In this document: positions 6,956 to 16,304 of the stretch, piece after piece | Layout: each line of letters starts with the position of its first letter | Position numbering within the stretch: position 1 is the first letter of the stretch | DNA from: Bacteroidales bacterium | GTDB lineage: Bacteria; Bacteroidota; Bacteroidia; Bacteroidales; Paludibacteraceae | Assembly (NCBI GenBank): GCA_012837935.1 | Contig: DUQG01000039.1 | Coordinates: 1-40,797, forward strand | Length of the DNA stretch: 40,797 nt | Direction of reading: 5' to 3' | Made by a program: the position numbers and the translations under genes | Notes under the pieces: model-generated | What the model saw: the letters and a program-made list of their open reading frames with translations, nothing else | The model's database searches: none | Told to the model about the DNA's origin: nothing

Positions 6956-9024
6956 TTATGAAATTTCGCTTTTAGCTTTTTCTAACTCTCGGTAGTATTT
7001 TACCAATTCTTGCTGGGAGCGGAAAGGCGGTTCATCTGTAGTTTGGATAATATTTTGACCTGTAGCGTCGCAAATTCGTCCCTGCACATTATCCCGCAAA
7101 CCGTATTCAATAACTGTTTTGATGTCTTTTTGAATGTCTTTATCGTAAATCGGTACAGCTACTTCTATTCGGTTATCTAGGTTTCGAGTCATCCAGTCTG
7201 CCGAAGACATATAGTATTTTTCCACGCCATTGTTGCAAAAAATAAAAATTCGAGAGTGTTCAAGGAATTTATCTACAATTCCTACAATTCTGAAGTTTCC
7301 TTTTAGCTTTTCCTGCGTAGTTACCACGGAACACATTCCACGCACTACACAATCGATTTTTACTCCGGCTTCGGCAGCGGCATAAAGTTTCTCAATTAGT
7401 TTGTAATCGGTAATGTGATTGATTTTACAAAGGATATATGCCGGAAGTCCTTTTTTGGCATTGACTATCTCGCTGTTTATCATCTGGTTAATTTTCTTTC
7501 TCATCTCTTGAGGTGAAACTAAGAGATGTGAAAAGTGCATAGCTTGGAATGGACGGTCAATAAAATTAAATACCGTTGCCACTTCCGAAGTTATCTGCTG
7601 ATTAGCTGTAAAAAGCGTGTAATCGGTGTAAACAGCAGCATTTCCTTCATGGAAGTTTCCGGTGCTAATGGCAGCAATTTTTTTACCGTTTTTCTTCTGA
7701 ATCAAGGTAAGTTTGCTGTGAATTTTCAAACCTTCTACACCAAACACCACATTTACTCCGGCTTCTTCCATTTGCTGTGCCCACTGAATATTATGCTCTT
7801 CATCAAAGCGCGCCCGCAACTCTACCACAGCTGTTACCTGCTTACCGTTTTTCGCTGCAAAAATCAATGCACGAGCCACTTTGGAACGTTTTGCCATACG
7901 GTAAAGCGTAATATGGATGCTCTTCACTTGGCTGTCAATGGCTGCTTCACGTAGCAGTTGAACGTATTGTGAAAAACTATAATATGGGTAATGCAGAAAC
8001 AGGTCTTTCTTTTCAATCGCCTTAATTACAGACTGCGATTGCTTTATAGTTTCATTTTCCAGACCGATATTTTTTTCATAAACTAAATGTTTTTTCCCAA
8101 AGTAGGGAAATCCATAAAGTCCTTGAAATTGTGATACCTGTTACAAGCGATAATAGTTCCCGATTTTTTGAATTTCATCTTTTTCAGAATGTACTCTTTC
8201 ATCTCGTCGGGCATTTTTTTGTCATAAAGAAAACGAAGTGGCGAGCCATGACGACGACTTTTAATGCCTTTATTCATTTTGTCCATGATTCCTTCGCCAA
8301 GTTCAGCTTGAATTTCCATCTCTTGGTCTCGCGTAATTTTGAAAGAATATGTCTCAAAAATATCGTAATCCAAGCTGCTGAAAAGCTGTGGAATACAGAG
8401 CCGAATCACATCATCCAAAAACATTACGCATTTTTTTTCACCAACGTCAGGCAGCACCAAAAAGCGGGAAAAGTCATAGCGTGGCACTTCAATTAAAGCA
8501 TACTTAAAATCTTCCGGATTTTTACTTTTCAGAAGTTTCACAAAAAGATAAATATGTGCATCCCTGAGTTCAGGAAATATCTTCAACGAACGGTAAAGCA
8601 TAATCGGCGTAATGGCATCTTCTAAGTGCTTGTCGTAATAGCTCAACACGAATTTTGTCTGCTCTTCATTTAGTTCGGTTTCATCAAGAATAAAGATGTT
8701 CTCCTTTTTAAGTTCCTTTTTAATTATCTCAAAATTTCTCTCTTGAATGGAACGAGTATCGGCTGTCATTTTGGATATTTTTTTCAACACATAAGCCGGA
8801 TCATCTTTCGATCCCTGAAAACCTATTTGCATCTCAGTCATTCGCATCAGCGTGGCTACCCGCACGCGGAAAAACTCATCCAGGTTATTTGAGTAAATCC
8901 CCAGAAACTTCAAACGCTCAATTAACGGAACATTCGGATTGGCACTCTCTTGAAGCACACGGTCATTGAAATACAACCAACTAATTTCTCGATTTAAAAA
9001 TTGCGACTTCTCTTTGGTTTTCAT
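6956..9024 (-). CDS. ppk1: Polyphosphate kinase 1, split by a -1 frameshift
   Basis: Makes polyphosphate from ATP. Frame one (9024-8083) gives the N-terminal and head domains, from FLNREISWLYFNDRV to FPTLGKN, then stops at TAG 8085-8083. Reading one base back at 8089 continues as HLVYEKNIGLEN, then the LFLHYPYYSFSQYV segment, IHSKLTLI (the phosphorylated catalytic histidine region), STGNFHE and EHSRIFIF (second conserved histidine). The joined product would be 689 residues, almost the length of E. coli PPK (688), and no other damage is seen. The break falls in a run of six A on the coding strand, within the heptamer A_AAA_AAC. It could be a one-base homopolymer error, a real mutation, or functional frameshifting. 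A -7 element lies about 110 bp upstream of the start. Confidence 0.85.
8083..8095 (-). other. A_AAA_AAC slippery heptamer and adjacent zero-frame stop in ppk1
   Basis: On the coding strand the zero frame reads GGA AAA AAC ATT TAG. The seven bases at 8095-8089 form A_AAA_AAC in exactly the X_XXY_YYZ phase used for -1 slippage, with the stop only one codon further on. A -1 slip gives CAT TTA GTT, the expected conserved ppk1 sequence (HLV). Confidence 0.75.
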
Positions 9025-9375
9025 GCTATTTATATTTTTGGGAAAATAGGAAACTTTTGTTGTTTTTGCACCTAAACACTTTCAAAAACGATATTCGCGA
9101 TATGCCTTCATAATGTTTTTAAAGTAAGCACAAATATATGAAATTTTTCACAAATTACTGTTAATATGAATTTAGAGTATTTTTTTCAAACAAAACAACT
9201 TCTTAGCACATATACATATATTACAAAATTATTTCATTTTGAAATTTGAAGTGTTTTTATTGATAAGCTTTTAATTCATCTCACTATTCACCATTAACAC
9301 ATTTCTCTTGCTTTTACACAAAATAGTTTTTACCTTTATACCATCAATTTCTTACCCCTTAAAACGCTTACGCAT
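9025..9375. other. Divergent intergenic region between ppk1 and a lipoprotein gene
   Basis: About 350 bp of AT-rich sequence without an ORF. It carries TATATTTG on the minus strand (9138-9131), a -7 element for ppk1, and TACCTTTA near 9331, a near-consensus -7 for the rightward lipoprotein gene. Nothing else stands out. Confidence 0.5.
9131..9138 (-). promoter_or_regulatory. -7 promoter element of ppk1
   Basis: The minus strand reads TATATTTG, fitting TAnnTTTG, about 107 bp upstream of the ppk1 ATG, which would give a leader of roughly 100 nt. Confidence 0.45.
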
Positions 9376-9855
9376 ATGAAAAAGAAAACGACTTTATTTA
9401 CTGTAATTACCCTATTTCTGCTGATGGGTGGAATGGGGTGTGAAGAAGAGAAAAAAGAAATAATAAATCCGCCTTATATTGAAAACTCAGGTACTCTGCT
9501 TGGTACATGGTATTGGGAAAAATCTTATGTCCCCGGTCCACCTAGTTCTTCTAATCCACAAACACCACAAAATAGCGGTATTATTAAATTACTTACATTA
9601 AAAAATGACAGTAGTTGGATGTTAAAAGAAGATAATAAGGAAACACGAGGTGAGAAGTTCACAATAGGCAAAGGTCTAACTTATGATCCTTACATGACTG
9701 AAATAAAATATGATAGCATAGCTTTTTATCAGGATAAAAAAATTGTTAGGATAGAGTATTTCAGGTTATACGGTAATACATTAGACTTTTGTTGGGATTT
9801 TCGTGGAACAACTGGCTCTGGACTTACAAGATGGAAATATATTATTAAAAATTAA
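9376..9855 (+). CDS. Small lipoprotein, possibly lipocalin-like
   Basis: 159 residues. The N-terminus is a basic region and hydrophobic stretch (MKKKTTLFTVITLFLLMGG) ending at Cys22 in GGMGC, followed by EEEKKE, so it is probably lipidated, though the lipobox is not a perfect match. The mature part has TLLGTWYWEKSY near its start, strand-like segments with SSWMLKEDNKE, and RWKYIIKN at the end, as in the small lipocalin-like proteins common in Bacteroidetes. No enzyme motif is seen and the role is unknown. It stands alone between ppk1 (divergent) and the ketoacyl synthase gene (convergent). Confidence 0.7.
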   Translation: MKKKTTLFTVITLFLLMGGMGCEEEKKEIINPPYIENSGTLLGTWYWEKSYVPGPPSSSNPQTPQNSGIIKLLTLKNDSSWMLKEDNKETRGEKFTIGKGLTYDPYMTEIKYDSIAFYQDKKIVRIEYFRLYGNTLDFCWDFRGTTGSGLTRWKYIIKN

Positions 9856-9922
9856 AGTTGTTCTATTCCGAAACCAAATATTTTTTGTTTTATTCTATAA
9901 TCGAAACACCATAAAAAAATAA

Positions 9923-9952
9923 AATTGGCAAATCATTTCTGATTTGCCAATT
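9923..9952 (-). terminator. Rho-independent terminator of the ketoacyl synthase gene
   Basis: A perfect 12-bp stem (AATTGGCAAATC / GATTTGCCAATT, six-base loop) is followed on the minus strand by TTTTATTTTTTT, directly after the minus-strand gene ending at 9979. It may also stop readthrough from the lipoprotein gene, but the plus-strand side lacks a good T run. Confidence 0.85.
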
Positions 9953-9978
9953 CTCATTTCAAATTTAAATCTTTTTGT

Positions 9979-11058
9979 TTACGGCATCTTATACACAATG
10001 CTGTTGATGCTCATTCCGGCACCTACCGATGCCATAATAAGCAAATCGTCTTTTTTTGCCGTATTACCATCCAAGTCATTTCTGAAAAGTAAATCTACCA
10101 AAGTAGGCACAGTTGCCACGGATGAATTTCCAAGCCAAGCAATAGTCATAGGCATCACATCTTCGGGCACTTCCTTAATTCCGTAAAGCCTAAACAACCT
10201 GCTGATAATAGCATCGTCCATTTTTCCATTCGCCTGATGCAGAAGTACTTTATGCACATCGGTTATATGCAGATTCAGCTTATCAAGCCCGGACTTAATA
10301 GCCTTTGGTACATTTTCCAAGGCGTACATATAGAGTCTGCGACCGTTCATTTTTAGATACAGATTCTTTTTGTCTGCTTCTTCTTTTTTATAGGAAAGAC
10401 CCATGCGCAACATTTCCGAATACTCGTAGCTATCCGAACGTGTTACATGTCCTAAAATTCCTACCGGCACATCACTTTCTATGGCTTGAAGTACCACAGC
10501 AGCAGCACCATCGGCATAAATCATACTGTCTCTATCGTGTGGGTCAGATACTCTGGAAAGAATATCAGCACCTACCACCAAAATCTTTTTAGCATCGCCG
10601 GATTTGATGTAATAATCTGCTTGTATCACAGCTTGCACCCACCCCGGACACCCAAACAACAAATCATAAGCCACAGCCGCCGGATTTTTTATCCCCAACT
10701 TTTGCTTTACTTTGGCAGCTAAAATCGGTAAAATATTCGTTTGTTTATTATCCGGTGCTGTTTCCGCAAAATTGTGTGCCACGATAATATAATCGAGCAT
10801 TTCTTTATCGATTCCTGCAGATTCTATCGCTTTTTCGGCTGCGTAAAACGCTAAATCCGAAGTTTTTTGCTCATCTGTTGCGTATCTGCGTGATTCAATG
10901 GTGGTTATCTCTTTAAATTTTTCAATGATTTGTTCGTTAGGCGTAGGAATTAGCTCACCATTATCATCATAAAACTCATTATTCAAAAAATCTTCATTTC
11001 TTACAATTTTCTCCGGCAGGTAACTTCCGATTCCTGTTATTACACTGTAAATTGCCAT
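9979..11058 (-). CDS. 3-oxoacyl-ACP synthase III family protein (FabH-like)
   Basis: Thiolase-fold ketoacyl synthase of 359 residues, some 40 longer than E. coli FabH (317). The catalytic triad is in place: Cys137 in LLFGCPGW, His274 in LLHQANG and Asn311 in GNSSVATVP. The N-terminus (ITGIGSYLPEKIVRNEDF) is typical. It carries an insert (FYDDNGELIPTPNEQIIEKF) and lacks the fatty-acid gene neighbours of housekeeping fabH, so I read it as a paralogue priming or extending some special acyl chain rather than fabH itself. It has its own promoter and terminator and so looks monocistronic. Confidence 0.85.
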   Translation of the reverse strand: MAIYSVITGIGSYLPEKIVRNEDFLNNEFYDDNGELIPTPNEQIIEKFKEITTIESRRYATDEQKTSDLAFYAAEKAIESAGIDKEMLDYIIVAHNFAETAPDNKQTNILPILAAKVKQKLGIKNPAAVAYDLLFGCPGWVQAVIQADYYIKSGDAKKILVVGADILSRVSDPHDRDSMIYADGAAAVVLQAIESDVPVGILGHVTRSDSYEYSEMLRMGLSYKKEEADKKNLYLKMNGRRLYMYALENVPKAIKSGLDKLNLHITDVHKVLLHQANGKMDDAIISRLFRLYGIKEVPEDVMPMTIAWLGNSSVATVPTLVDLLFRNDLDGNTAKKDDLLIMASVGAGMSINSIVYKMP

Positions 11059-11095
11059 GTTTTAACTTATATAATTTTAATCTATCAATTTAACG

Positions 11096-11103
11096 CAAAG
11101 TTA
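11096..11103 (-). promoter_or_regulatory. -7 promoter element of the ketoacyl synthase gene
   Basis: The minus strand reads TAACTTTG, fitting TAnnTTTG, about 38 bp before the ATG at 11058. Confidence 0.6.
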
Positions 11104-11187
11104 CTTATTTTTGTTCGATTAAATCTGTGCTATTTTTTATTTTCGGGAAAATTAACCATTAATAAACATTATTTCCGATAAAATGGT

Positions 11188-11195
11188 TAAATTTG
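11188..11195 (+). promoter_or_regulatory. -7 promoter element of pepT
   Basis: TAAATTTG fits TAnnTTTG and lies about 34 bp before the pepT ATG at 11229. Confidence 0.55.
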
Positions 11196-11228
11196 TAAGA
11201 TAAATGTAAAATACACAAAACAATCATT

Positions 11229-12458
11229 ATGAATATTACAGAAAGATTTTTAAAGTATGTAAGTTTTCACACTACTTCGGATGAAAACACAAAGATGACG
11301 CCCAGTACACCTGGACAAATGGTTTTTGCAAAATATTTGGCGGAAGAGTTAAAATCCATCGGGATGAAAGAAGTTACACTTGACGAAAATGGCTACGTAA
11401 TGGCTACCCTACCTGCCAATACGGATAAGGAAGATGTTCCGACTATCGGTTTTATTGCTCATATGGACACAAGTCCGGATGCAAGTGGAAAAAATATTAA
11501 ACCACGAATTATTGAAAACTATGACGGCGGCGATATTTTGCTGAACGATGAAAAAGCCATCGTGCTGGAAACGGAACTTTATCCAGAAATTCTTCAATAT
11601 AAAGGCAACGACATCATCGTTACAGACGGAACTACGCTGCTTGGTGCAGATGATAAAGCCGGAATTGCCGAGATAGTTACAGCGATGGAATATTTAATTG
11701 CTCATCCGGAAATTAAGCACGGTAAAATCAGGGTTGGATTTACACCGGATGAAGAAATCGGTCAAGGTGCCGACCACTTTGATGTGGAAGCTTTCGGTGC
11801 TGAATGGGCTTACACGATGGACGGAAGCACACTGGGCGAGCTTGAATATGAAAACTTTAACGCTGCCGTAGCTATCGTTACTATCAACGGACTAAATGTG
11901 CATCCGGGCTACGCAAAGCATAAAATGAAAAATTCCATGCGCATTGCCACGCAGTTTGTAAGTATGCTGCCACGCCACGAAACTCCTGAACATACAGAAG
12001 GTTACGAAGGATTTTATCACTTGGTGGGAATGGAAGGAACGGTAGAAAAAACCACACTTACCTATATTATCCGCGACCACGACCGCGATAAATTTGAAAA
12101 TCGCAAGAAGGAAATTAAGCACTTGGGAAACAAAATAAATGCTGAGTTTGGCGAGAATACAGCTGTAGTAGAAATGCGCGACCAGTACTATAATATGCGT
12201 GAAAAAGTTGAACCGGTAATGCACATCGTTGATTTGGCTTTTGAAGCAATGAAAGAGAACGACATCGAGCCTATCGTGAAACCTATTCGTGGCGGCACCG
12301 ATGGTTCCAGACTTTCTTATGAAGGACTTCCATGTCCGAATATTTTTGCCGGAGGTCATAACTTCCACGGGCGTTTTGAGTATCTGCCTATTCAAAATAT
12401 GGAAAAAGCAATGATGGTAATTGTAAAGATTGCTGAATTGCTTGAGAAGAAGTCGTAA
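11229..12458 (+). CDS. pepT: Peptidase T (tripeptidase)
   Basis: Cytoplasmic zinc aminopeptidase that removes the N-terminal residue from tripeptides; M20 family, 409 residues, the usual length (E. coli 408). Zinc ligands and catalytic residues are visible: His78 and Asp80 in AHMDTSPD, the bridging Asp in [11 protein letters not shown], Glu175/176 in [10 protein letters not shown], Asp in [14 protein letters not shown], and the C-terminal His in [11 protein letters not shown]. The middle GGTDGS and dimerisation-lid region are intact. Own -7 element and a strong terminator frame the gene. Confidence 0.96.
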   Translation: MNITERFLKYVSFHTTSDENTKMTPSTPGQMVFAKYLAEELKSIGMKEVTLDENGYVMATLPANTDKEDVPTIGFIAHMDTSPDASGKNIKPRIIENYDGGDILLNDEKAIVLETELYPEILQYKGNDIIVTDGTTLLGADDKAGIAEIVTAMEYLIAHPEIKHGKIRVGFTPDEEIGQGADHFDVEAFGAEWAYTMDGSTLGELEYENFNAAVAIVTINGLNVHPGYAKHKMKNSMRIATQFVSMLPRHETPEHTEGYEGFYHLVGMEGTVEKTTLTYIIRDHDRDKFENRKKEIKHLGNKINAEFGENTAVVEMRDQYYNMREKVEPVMHIVDLAFEAMKENDIEPIVKPIRGGTDGSRLSYEGLPCPNIFAGGHNFHGRFEYLPIQNMEKAMMVIVKIAELLEKKS

Positions 12459-12492
12459 ATTAAACGACCACTTTTAGAAGTGGTCGTTTAAT
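12459..12492 (+). terminator. Rho-independent terminator of pepT
   Basis: A perfect 15-bp stem (ATTAAACGACCACTT / AAGTGGTCGTTTAAT, loop TTAG) begins at the last base of the pepT stop codon and is followed by a T run. It also lies just beyond the end of the convergent GT4 gene and may serve both. Confidence 0.9.
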
Positions 12493-12497
12493 TTTTT

Positions 12498-13583
12498 TTA
12501 GAAAAGCCTTTCAATACTTGAATATATTTGCTGTTCTCTTTTTTCAAATGAAAAGTTCTGAATAACTCTTTCGCGTGCTTGAGTAGCTGTGTCCATTTGC
12601 ATTGCCTTATGAATCCCTCGCTCTAAATCTTCAGGCGAACGTTTAGTGATAACTACACCTGTATTGCCGATTGCATCGGGTATTCCATTCACATTGCTCC
12701 CAACAGGAATGCATTCAAGCAACATCGCTTCACTTAATGAGTTTGGCATTCCCTCTGTAATGGATGCTTGCACAAATACTTTTGCACGATTGTAGTATTT
12801 GTTCAACACTTCTGTAGAGCAAAATGACTGATAAACTTTCAGATTCGAAATTTTAAAAAAATGATAATTTTCTTCAACCCAAGAAACATAACTGCTGTTT
12901 AAACTGATAAGCACAAACTGCCATTGTGGATTCCGTTTAGCTACGTGTATAAACAAGTCAAAACCTTTATTGTAAAAGTCACCAATTTGATTCATTGTGC
13001 CAACTGTCAGTATAAGATTTTCTTCTTTCTTTATTGAATAATCCCGAACAAATTTATCCGGGTTTATTCCGTTGTAAATAATTTCAATCGGTGTGTGAAT
13101 TCTATTTACATAATGCTTAATACCATCGACATGAGGGTTTTCAGCATTGTAATAATGGTTTTCATGATATATCAACGATTTGTGATTAGCAATTATCAAA
13201 CTAGTATTTTTCAAGGCATATCCAACCAAAAAACCTCTTATTTTTTTTCTATAAACTCCTTTTTTTAATTCCGGATAACAAACCGCCTCTTGTCCTCCAA
13301 CAAATATAACTGACTTTGTTCTAGTAATTTTTGCTGCTAAAACCATTACAGCCGCGTGATAATCACCAAACCAGCATATAAATACCACATTTTTCTTAAG
13401 ACCGATCCAAAGTAATCGAAAAAACAATTTGATGTTATTCCATCCATATTGTAAATTACCTTTCTTTTGGCTCAAAAGAATAGGTGTAACATTGTAATAA
13501 TTTTCCAATATTTTCTGATCTACCCCTATAAAGGATGATTCATTGGGCTTGATATAAACTACTTTTTTTCCCTTTTCAAACAT
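12498..13583 (-). CDS. Glycosyltransferase family 4 protein
   Basis: 361 residues, GT-B fold. The C-terminal half has the usual GT4 donor-site pattern: LILTVGTMNQIGDFYNKGFD, then VFVQASITEGMPNSLSEAMLLECIPVG with the paired acidic residues (E-x7-E), then NGIPDAIGNTGVV. The N-terminal half is less conserved and hydrophobic in places, as expected for the acceptor domain at the inner face of the membrane. It probably adds a sugar to a lipid-linked surface glycan. It is divergent from the flippase gene, with back-to-back -7 elements, and belongs to the polysaccharide islet 12498-16197. Donor and acceptor are unknown. Confidence 0.88.
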   Translation of the reverse strand: MFEKGKKVVYIKPNESSFIGVDQKILENYYNVTPILLSQKKGNLQYGWNNIKLFFRLLWIGLKKNVVFICWFGDYHAAVMVLAAKITRTKSVIFVGGQEAVCYPELKKGVYRKKIRGFLVGYALKNTSLIIANHKSLIYHENHYYNAENPHVDGIKHYVNRIHTPIEIIYNGINPDKFVRDYSIKKEENLILTVGTMNQIGDFYNKGFDLFIHVAKRNPQWQFVLISLNSSYVSWVEENYHFFKISNLKVYQSFCSTEVLNKYYNRAKVFVQASITEGMPNSLSEAMLLECIPVGSNVNGIPDAIGNTGVVITKRSPEDLERGIHKAMQMDTATQARERVIQNFSFEKREQQIYSSIERLF

Positions 13584-13606
13584 GAATTTAGATATATTTA
13601 AGAGTA

Positions 13607-13614
13607 CAAAGATA
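13607..13614 (-). promoter_or_regulatory. -7 promoter element of the GT4 gene
   Basis: The minus strand reads TATCTTTG, fitting TAnnTTTG, about 24 bp before the GT4 ATG at 13583. Confidence 0.6.
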
Positions 13615-13645
13615 CAATTAATTACTTATAATTAAGATTTTTCTT

Positions 13646-13653
13646 TACCTTTG
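13646..13653 (+). promoter_or_regulatory. -7 promoter element of the flippase gene
   Basis: TACCTTTG is a perfect TAnnTTTG match facing right, about 93 bp before the flippase ATG and 37 bp before a 16-codon leader ORF. Confidence 0.6.
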
Positions 13654-13690
13654 TTTTTCTAACAAACAGAATTGAATATAGAATAACCAG

Positions 13691-13741
13691 ATGACTAAAA
13701 AAGCCATCAGAGACATGGAAGAAAATAGAATTCCTTATTAA
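13691..13741 (+). CDS. Possible 16-codon leader ORF before the flippase gene
   Basis: ATG at 13691 opens MTKKAIRDMEENRIPY and stops with TAA at 13741, five bases before the flippase ATG at 13747. It lies downstream of the promoter element and the hydrophilic, codon-like composition is plausible, but length alone gives little support. It could be a translation-coupled leader, a gene remnant or chance. Confidence 0.25.
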   Translation: MTKKAIRDMEENRIPY

Positions 13742-13746
13742 AAGTT

Positions 13747-15210
13747 ATGGCTAAAGATCTCAAAAGTAAAATGCTGAATGCTTTTACATGGACAACCATA
13801 GACCGTTTTGGACAGCAGATAATCCAATTTGTGATTGGAGTTATTTTAGCTCGCTTATTATCAACTGAAGACTATGCACTTATAGGAATGATAATTATTT
13901 TCATTGCTTTATCTACGGTATTAGTTGATGGCGGTTTCGGACAAGCTCTTATAAAAAAGCAAGATGCAAATCAAAAAGATTTTAACACCATTTTTTACTT
14001 CAATATCTTTGTTTCTGCACTGCTTTATTCTATACTTTTTTTAACAGCTCCTCTTGTTGCATCATTTTATAATGAACCAAAACTCACATCTATCTTACGA
14101 GTTTTATCTCTTGTTACGCTTCTTCACAGCGTATCTTTTATTCAATATGTTAATCTCATAAAACAGTTAAAATTCAGAGATTTAGCCATAATCAATATTA
14201 TTTCTGTTATTGTCAGTGGCACTATAGGTATTTTAATGGCTTTTAACGGATTTGGGGTTTGGGCATTGGTTGCTCAGCAACTTTCAGCACAAATAATTAA
14301 AACTATTCTGTATCCGACATTTGTTAGATGGATGCCTAAGCTTCAATTTTCTTTCAATGTGATTAAAGAATTTTGGGGTTTTTCCATTCCTTTACTAAGT
14401 ACATCTATCCTCAATGTTTTGTTCAACAATATCTATTTCGTTCTACTTGGTAAGTATTATCCCAAAACGGTTGGGTATTTCTATATGGCAAACAAATACA
14501 GTGAAACCGTTAATTTCACTTCCCAACAAATTTTACAACAGAGTACCTACCCACTGTTGGTGCAAGTACAAGATGATAACGAACGACTTATCCGCATTCA
14601 CAGCCGACTGACAAAAACTATTTCCTTGTTGTTTTTTCCTTTGGTCTTTATACTGGTTGTTGTAGCCAAACCATTAATTATAACATTAATTACTGAAAAA
14701 TGGCTTGCTTCAGTCATATTGTTTCAACTCTTGTTAACTGCCAATCTATTCACTCCTCTATATGTACTTAATATTAATGTGCTAAACTCAAGAGGGTTGA
14801 CAAAAAATACTTTCAATATAGAAATAATAAAAAAAGCACTAATCGTGCTATCTATTGTACTTTGCTTCCCTTATGGAATTGAAATAATGCTGATTGGTTT
14901 CGTTGTTGCCAATTATTCTACGTACTTTCTTTCGATGTTTCACATTCGCAAACACTTAAACTATAAAGTTAAACTACAAATCAGTCATTTAGTTTCCGGA
15001 ATATTGTATGGATTTTTGGTAGGTGGAACGATTTTCTTTTTCAGATTTCTGAGTATCAGCAATTTGGCACTACTGATTATTCAACTGTCCGTAGCCGCTA
15101 TTGTTTACTTTTTAATTATCAAATTGTTTTATCCGGAAGTTCTTAATGCCATAATGCGTTATTTAATCAGCAAAAAGAATTACTTGAAAATAAGGAAAGA
15201 ATCAAGTTGA
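13747..15210 (+). CDS. Lipopolysaccharide/polysaccharide flippase, Wzx/PST-type
   Basis: 487-residue membrane protein with about 12-14 hydrophobic segments, of the polysaccharide transporter branch of the MOP superfamily. The N-terminal stretch (FTWTTIDRFGQQIIQFVIGVILAR, with LLSTEDYALIGM and VDGGFGQALIKKQ soon after) is typical of WzxC/TuaB-like flippases. It should move lipid-linked glycan units across the inner membrane. The neighbours on both sides are glycosyltransferases, but each is on the opposite strand, so this is a set of single genes rather than one operon. Its last 9 bp overlap the 3' end of the convergent GT2 gene. Confidence 0.88.
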   Translation: MAKDLKSKMLNAFTWTTIDRFGQQIIQFVIGVILARLLSTEDYALIGMIIIFIALSTVLVDGGFGQALIKKQDANQKDFNTIFYFNIFVSALLYSILFLTAPLVASFYNEPKLTSILRVLSLVTLLHSVSFIQYVNLIKQLKFRDLAIINIISVIVSGTIGILMAFNGFGVWALVAQQLSAQIIKTILYPTFVRWMPKLQFSFNVIKEFWGFSIPLLSTSILNVLFNNIYFVLLGKYYPKTVGYFYMANKYSETVNFTSQQILQQSTYPLLVQVQDDNERLIRIHSRLTKTISLLFFPLVFILVVVAKPLIITLITEKWLASVILFQLLLTANLFTPLYVLNINVLNSRGLTKNTFNIEIIKKALIVLSIVLCFPYGIEIMLIGFVVANYSTYFLSMFHIRKHLNYKVKLQISHLVSGILYGFLVGGTIFFFRFLSISNLALLIIQLSVAAIVYFLIIKLFYPEVLNAIMRYLISKKNYLKIRKESS

Positions 15211-16197
15211 TTTATTTCGACACTTAAGATGATAAGTCGATTTAGCAATTCCGACTAACGCTCTAAACTTCCATTGAAGTTTTTTTAGCCCGTATGATTT
15301 TAGAGTCAACCAATAATCATTCCGCGCATTTTCAAAATCAAATTTAGCAAACCGATAGTTACCCGACTTGCAAGAATTAACAATCATTCTTTTTTGAAAA
15401 TGTTGATGAATTTGTTTTTCTGAGATTTTTAGTTTTTCAAGCAAAGTTCTATTTTCTATAAACACCTGTAATGATAGCTGATAAATACCATTTACCATCT
15501 CTACACTATGAACTTTAGATGCTTGATTTGGTGAAACTCGCCACTTTCCAAGAAACTCATTTACAAACGCAAATTTTCCCAATAAACTCAATTGCATCCA
15601 CGTCGGCTTATCAATTGTGGGCAAATTCTCTATTTGAAGAAACCCACCTATTTGTTCTAAGGCACTTTTGCGTACCACGACACTTAATGCAGGAATAAAA
15701 TTTTCAAACAATAACTTTGTCAGTGTAAACCCGACCGGATTATTATTGAAAATTTTTTGATTAACTCTGATTTCCGGAATAGTCAAAATATCTTTTGATA
15801 AATCAGCAGAAACAGCAGTAACTTTTCCCCATGAAAGCACAACTTCCTCATCTGCTTCCATTGCTTCTATTTGCCATTCGAGTTTCTTAGGTAACCATAT
15901 ATCATCACACTCTAAAATAGCTATATACTTGCCTTTAGCTTTACTCAAAGCAAAGTTATAAGATTCTTTCAGTCGAAATATACCTATGTTTTGTTGAGTA
16001 AATGCCTGAATTCTTTTATCCTCTTTAGCATATTCCTGTGCAATAGAAAACGTGTTATCCGTACTTCCATCATCAACAATAATCATTTCCCAATTATTGT
16101 ATGTTTGACACAAAACCGAATCAATACAATCTCTGATGTATTTTTCATGATTGTACGCAGTAGATATAATAGAAACTAATGGTTGCTTATCATTCAT
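15202..16197 (-). CDS. Glycosyltransferase family 2 protein
   Basis: 331 residues, GT-A fold. The N-terminal domain has VSIISTAYNHEKYIRDCIDS, the nucleotide-binding VDDGSTDNT and the metal-binding DDIWLP (ECDD) motifs at the usual spacing. The C-terminal about 120 residues are basic and family-specific. It probably transfers a sugar in surface glycan synthesis with the neighbouring flippase and GT4. It overlaps the flippase gene tail to tail by 9 bp and follows the tamB and DUF3256-like genes on the same strand after a gap of about 107 bp. Confidence 0.88.
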   Translation of the reverse strand: MNDKQPLVSIISTAYNHEKYIRDCIDSVLCQTYNNWEMIIVDDGSTDNTFSIAQEYAKEDKRIQAFTQQNIGIFRLKESYNFALSKAKGKYIAILECDDIWLPKKLEWQIEAMEADEEVVLSWGKVTAVSADLSKDILTIPEIRVNQKIFNNNPVGFTLTKLLFENFIPALSVVVRKSALEQIGGFLQIENLPTIDKPTWMQLSLLGKFAFVNEFLGKWRVSPNQASKVHSVEMVNGIYQLSLQVFIENRTLLEKLKISEKQIHQHFQKRMIVNSCKSGNYRFAKFDFENARNDYWLTLKSYGLKKLQWKFRALVGIAKSTYHLKCRNKST

Positions 16198-16304
16198 TTT
16201 TGCAATATCGCAATTTTATTATTAAAAAAGTTATCACTTCTTTTCTTTTACTATTCCTGTTTCGTTTTTTCTTTTAACAAACAAGAATGTCTGTCACTCT
16301 CTAT

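Noticed and set aside
11892-12395. 167-codon minus-strand ORF opposite pepT
   Set aside because: Shadow of the intact pepT reading frame, no recognisable domain or start context.
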